A DNA stretch of 8,622 bases from an uncultured bacterium (GTDB lineage: Bacteria > Bacillota > Clostridia > Christensenellales > Borkfalkiaceae). The stretch covers positions 1 to 8,622 of the forward strand of contig CAKXBD010000090.1 in assembly GCA_934871445.1 (NCBI GenBank). The letters run 5' to 3'. The position numbers were made by a program, and so were the translations under genes. How positions within the stretch are numbered: the stretch's first letter is position 1; every line of letters starts with the position of its first letter. This document shows, piece by piece, positions 7,785-8,622 of this stretch. The notes under the pieces are model-generated. The model made no database searches. It was not told the DNA's origin and was given only the letters and a program-made list of their open reading frames with translations.

Positions 7785-7821
7785 AAAACAGGTTGAGTTT
7801 TCAAAACTCGGCCTGTTTTTT
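7785..7821 (+). terminator. strong intrinsic terminator after asnA
   Basis: The arms AAAACAGG (7785-7792) and CCTGTTTT (7812-7819) pair outside, then TT/GG can form two U-G wobbles, then GAGTTT (7795-7800) pairs with AAACTC (7804-7809) around a three-base loop. This gives a continuous stem of about 16 pairs ending in a run of six T (7816-7821). An A-rich run upstream means it could also stop transcription on the minus strand. It separates the amino-acid gene run from the GH4 unit. Confidence 0.9.
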
Positions 7822-7985
7822 ACTATAAAGAAAAGCCACTCGATAGTCACGTGGTCGGATATAAATATGGGTCACGGGGAAAGCAGGGATAAGTGTCACT
7901 CACTTCAAGCGCGGGTAGTATTACTAGTACAATGTAACTGATCTAGTTTTAACCTATTGAACTCACCGTTGTATGTAGCGATCAG

Positions 7986-8030
7986 AAATTTTTTTCTATG
8001 ATAAAAAGTTGAAAAATTTTTGAAAAAAGT
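7986..8030 (+). promoter_or_regulatory. A/T-tract upstream region, possible UP element
   Basis: Just upstream of the GH4 -35 box lie A/T tracts at 7986-7995, 8003-8007, 8012-8021 and 8023-8028. TTGAAAAA occurs at 8009-8016 and again at 8020-8027, eleven bases apart, and the -35 region TTGACAAA at 8032-8039 is a near third copy. Such tracts commonly bend DNA or contact the RNA polymerase alpha subunit; that role is inferred. Confidence 0.45.
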
Positions 8031-8031
8031 A

Positions 8032-8059
8032 TTGACAAATCAAAAATTTGTGTTATACT
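8032..8059 (+). promoter_or_regulatory. vegetative (sigma-A type) promoter of the GH4 gene
   Basis: A perfect -35 box TTGACA (8032-8037) is separated by 16 bp from TATACT (8054-8059), which has a TGn extension (TG at 8051-8052). A second TATAAT at 8059-8064 overlaps but is 21 bp from the -35, too far. Transcription should start near 8066, giving a leader of about 30 bases. Confidence 0.88.
8035..8051. repeat. inverted repeat in the promoter spacer
   Basis: ACAAAT (8035-8040) and ATTTGT (8046-8051) form a 6 bp inverted repeat with a five-base spacer, lying between the -35 and -10 boxes. It could be a regulator half-site pair, or simply chance in AT-rich DNA. Confidence 0.35.
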
Positions 8060-8086
8060 ATAATAGTAATTAATATTTACTATTAT
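8060..8086. promoter_or_regulatory. 27 bp near-perfect palindrome, candidate operator
   Basis: The arms ATAATAGTAA (8060-8069) and TTACTATTAT (8077-8086) are exact reverse complements. The seven central bases TTAATAT continue the symmetry except for one mismatched pair (8070/8076), so 12 of 13 pairs match. The element starts at the last base region of the -10, covers the expected transcription start, and ends immediately before the Shine-Dalgarno sequence GGAGG at 8087. That position suits a repressor that blocks initiation; since only part of it would be transcribed, an RNA hairpin is less likely. The binding protein is not identifiable here. Confidence 0.65.
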
Positions 8087-8097
8087 GGAGGTGTAAT

Positions 8098-8622
8098 ATG
8101 AAAAGAGAGATCAAGATAGTAATTATCGGTGCCGGAAGCACCTATACCCCGGAATTGATAGAAGGATTAATAAAAAAGCGTAACGATTTAGATATTCGAG
8201 AGCTCGCATTGATGGATATTGATTCGGAAAAATTGGAAATTGTAGGAAATATGGCGCGCAGGATGTTGGCGGCAAAGGAAATCTCGTGGCCTGTAAATTT
8301 TTATGATACTTATAATTGCGTATCAGGAGCCGATTATGTCATTACGCAGATCCGAGTAGGAAAGTTACTTGCGCGGATTAATGATGAAAAAATTCCGTTA
8401 AAATATGGAATGATCGGGCAGGAGACATGTGGTATCGGAGGCTTTTTTAAGGCGCTGCGTACGATTCCGGTTTTGTATCGGATTGCAGAAAAAATGCAGG
8501 CGCTTTGCCCGAATGCCGTAATGATCAATTTTACCAATCCTTCCGGTATCGTAGCTCAGGCGTTACTTCGGAAAAAGATTCGTTCGGTCGGATTGTGCAA
8601 TTGTCCCTTTGCGATGGAAAAG
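8098..8622 (+). CDS. glycoside hydrolase family 4 protein, probable 6-phospho-beta-glucosidase, 5' part
   Basis: The first 175 residues are visible; GH4 enzymes usually have about 440, so the 3' part is missing. GH4 enzymes cleave (often 6-phosphorylated) glycosides in the cytoplasm using NAD+ and a divalent metal by an oxidation-elimination route. The N-terminal NAD-binding fold shows IVIIGAGSTYTPELI (7-21). Further GH4 blocks are DYVITQIRVGKL (79-90), IPLKYGMIGQETCGIGGF (99-116), ALRTIPV (119-125), INFTNPSG (143-150) and the metal-site region GLCNCP (165-170) with Cys167. The CN-P form resembles the CNVP of phospho-beta-glucosidases rather than CDMP (phospho-alpha-glucosidases) or CH- (alpha-galactosidases), but a Cys replaces Val. 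RVGK replaces the usual RVGG. The start follows GGAGG (8087-8091). Composition is AT-richer than the upstream genes, and it has its own promoter and palindrome. Confidence 0.85.
   Translation, partial: MKREIKIVIIGAGSTYTPELIEGLIKKRNDLDIRELALMDIDSEKLEIVGNMARRMLAAKEISWPVNFYDTYNCVSGADYVITQIRVGKLLARINDEKIPLKYGMIGQETCGIGGFFKALRTIPVLYRIAEKMQALCPNAVMINFTNPSGIVAQALLRKKIRSVGLCNCPFAMEK

Larger units (their letters stand above)
7688..8097. other. 410 bp intergenic region between asnA and the GH4 gene
   Basis: No credible gene lies here. In order it holds an A-rich stretch with a small hairpin (CTCCC-ATA-GGGGG, 7720-7732), the asnA-side terminator (7785-7821), and a block at about 7822-7985 in which I recognise nothing. 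That block has three GTCAC pentamers (7846, 7871 and 7895), a 5 bp stem AAGTG/CACTT (7891-7905) and the short palindrome TAGTATTACTA (7916-7926). It ends in A/T tracts and the GH4 promoter/operator. It is much more AT-rich than the genes before it, though the middle block is intermediate. Confidence 0.6.

Noticed and set aside
7759..7941. 60-codon plus-strand frame starting with TTG in the intergenic region
   Set aside because: It runs straight through the terminator hairpin, has no ribosome binding site that I can see, and resembles no family I know.

Overview
The window reads as chromosomal DNA from an anaerobic, Clostridia-like Firmicute. The basis is a Re-type citrate synthase, a small monomeric-type aconitase, a clostridial-style isocitrate dehydrogenase, AGGAGG-type ribosome binding sites, ATGA start/stop overlaps, and a typical Gram-positive vegetative promoter. 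The exact lineage cannot be told from the sequence. The first 7.7 kb is GC-rich with tightly packed genes. The last 0.9 kb is clearly more AT-rich.

Region 1 (1-7687) is one run of seven plus-strand genes with no terminator that I can see inside it. In order: the 3' end of a Re-citrate synthase gene, aconitase, isocitrate dehydrogenase, proB, proA, proC and asnA. Most junctions are overlaps or gaps of under 30 bp. The one real gap is 134 bp between proA and proC. Read in order, the enzymes carry acetyl-CoA and oxaloacetate through citrate and isocitrate to 2-oxoglutarate (the oxidative arm of an incomplete TCA cycle), then glutamate to proline. asnA adds ammonia-dependent asparagine synthesis from aspartate. 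The step from 2-oxoglutarate to glutamate is not in the window. The promoter of the run lies upstream of base 1.

Region 2 (7688-8097) is a 410 bp intergenic stretch. It holds a strong intrinsic terminator at 7785-7821, then about 165 bp with no recognisable gene. After that come A/T tracts with a TTGAAAAA repeat, a near-consensus promoter (TTGACA, 16 bp, TGTTATACT), and a 27 bp near-perfect palindrome just downstream of the -10 that looks like a repressor operator.

Region 3 (8098-8622) is the 5' part of a glycoside hydrolase family 4 gene, most likely a 6-phospho-beta-glucosidase, running off the window edge. Its base composition, own promoter and putative operator mark it as a separate, probably sugar-inducible catabolic unit.

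I find no mobile element, CRISPR array, rRNA or tRNA. Nothing here is convincingly a new biological system. The most notable points are the continuous citrate-to-proline gene order and the palindromic control region of the GH4 gene.
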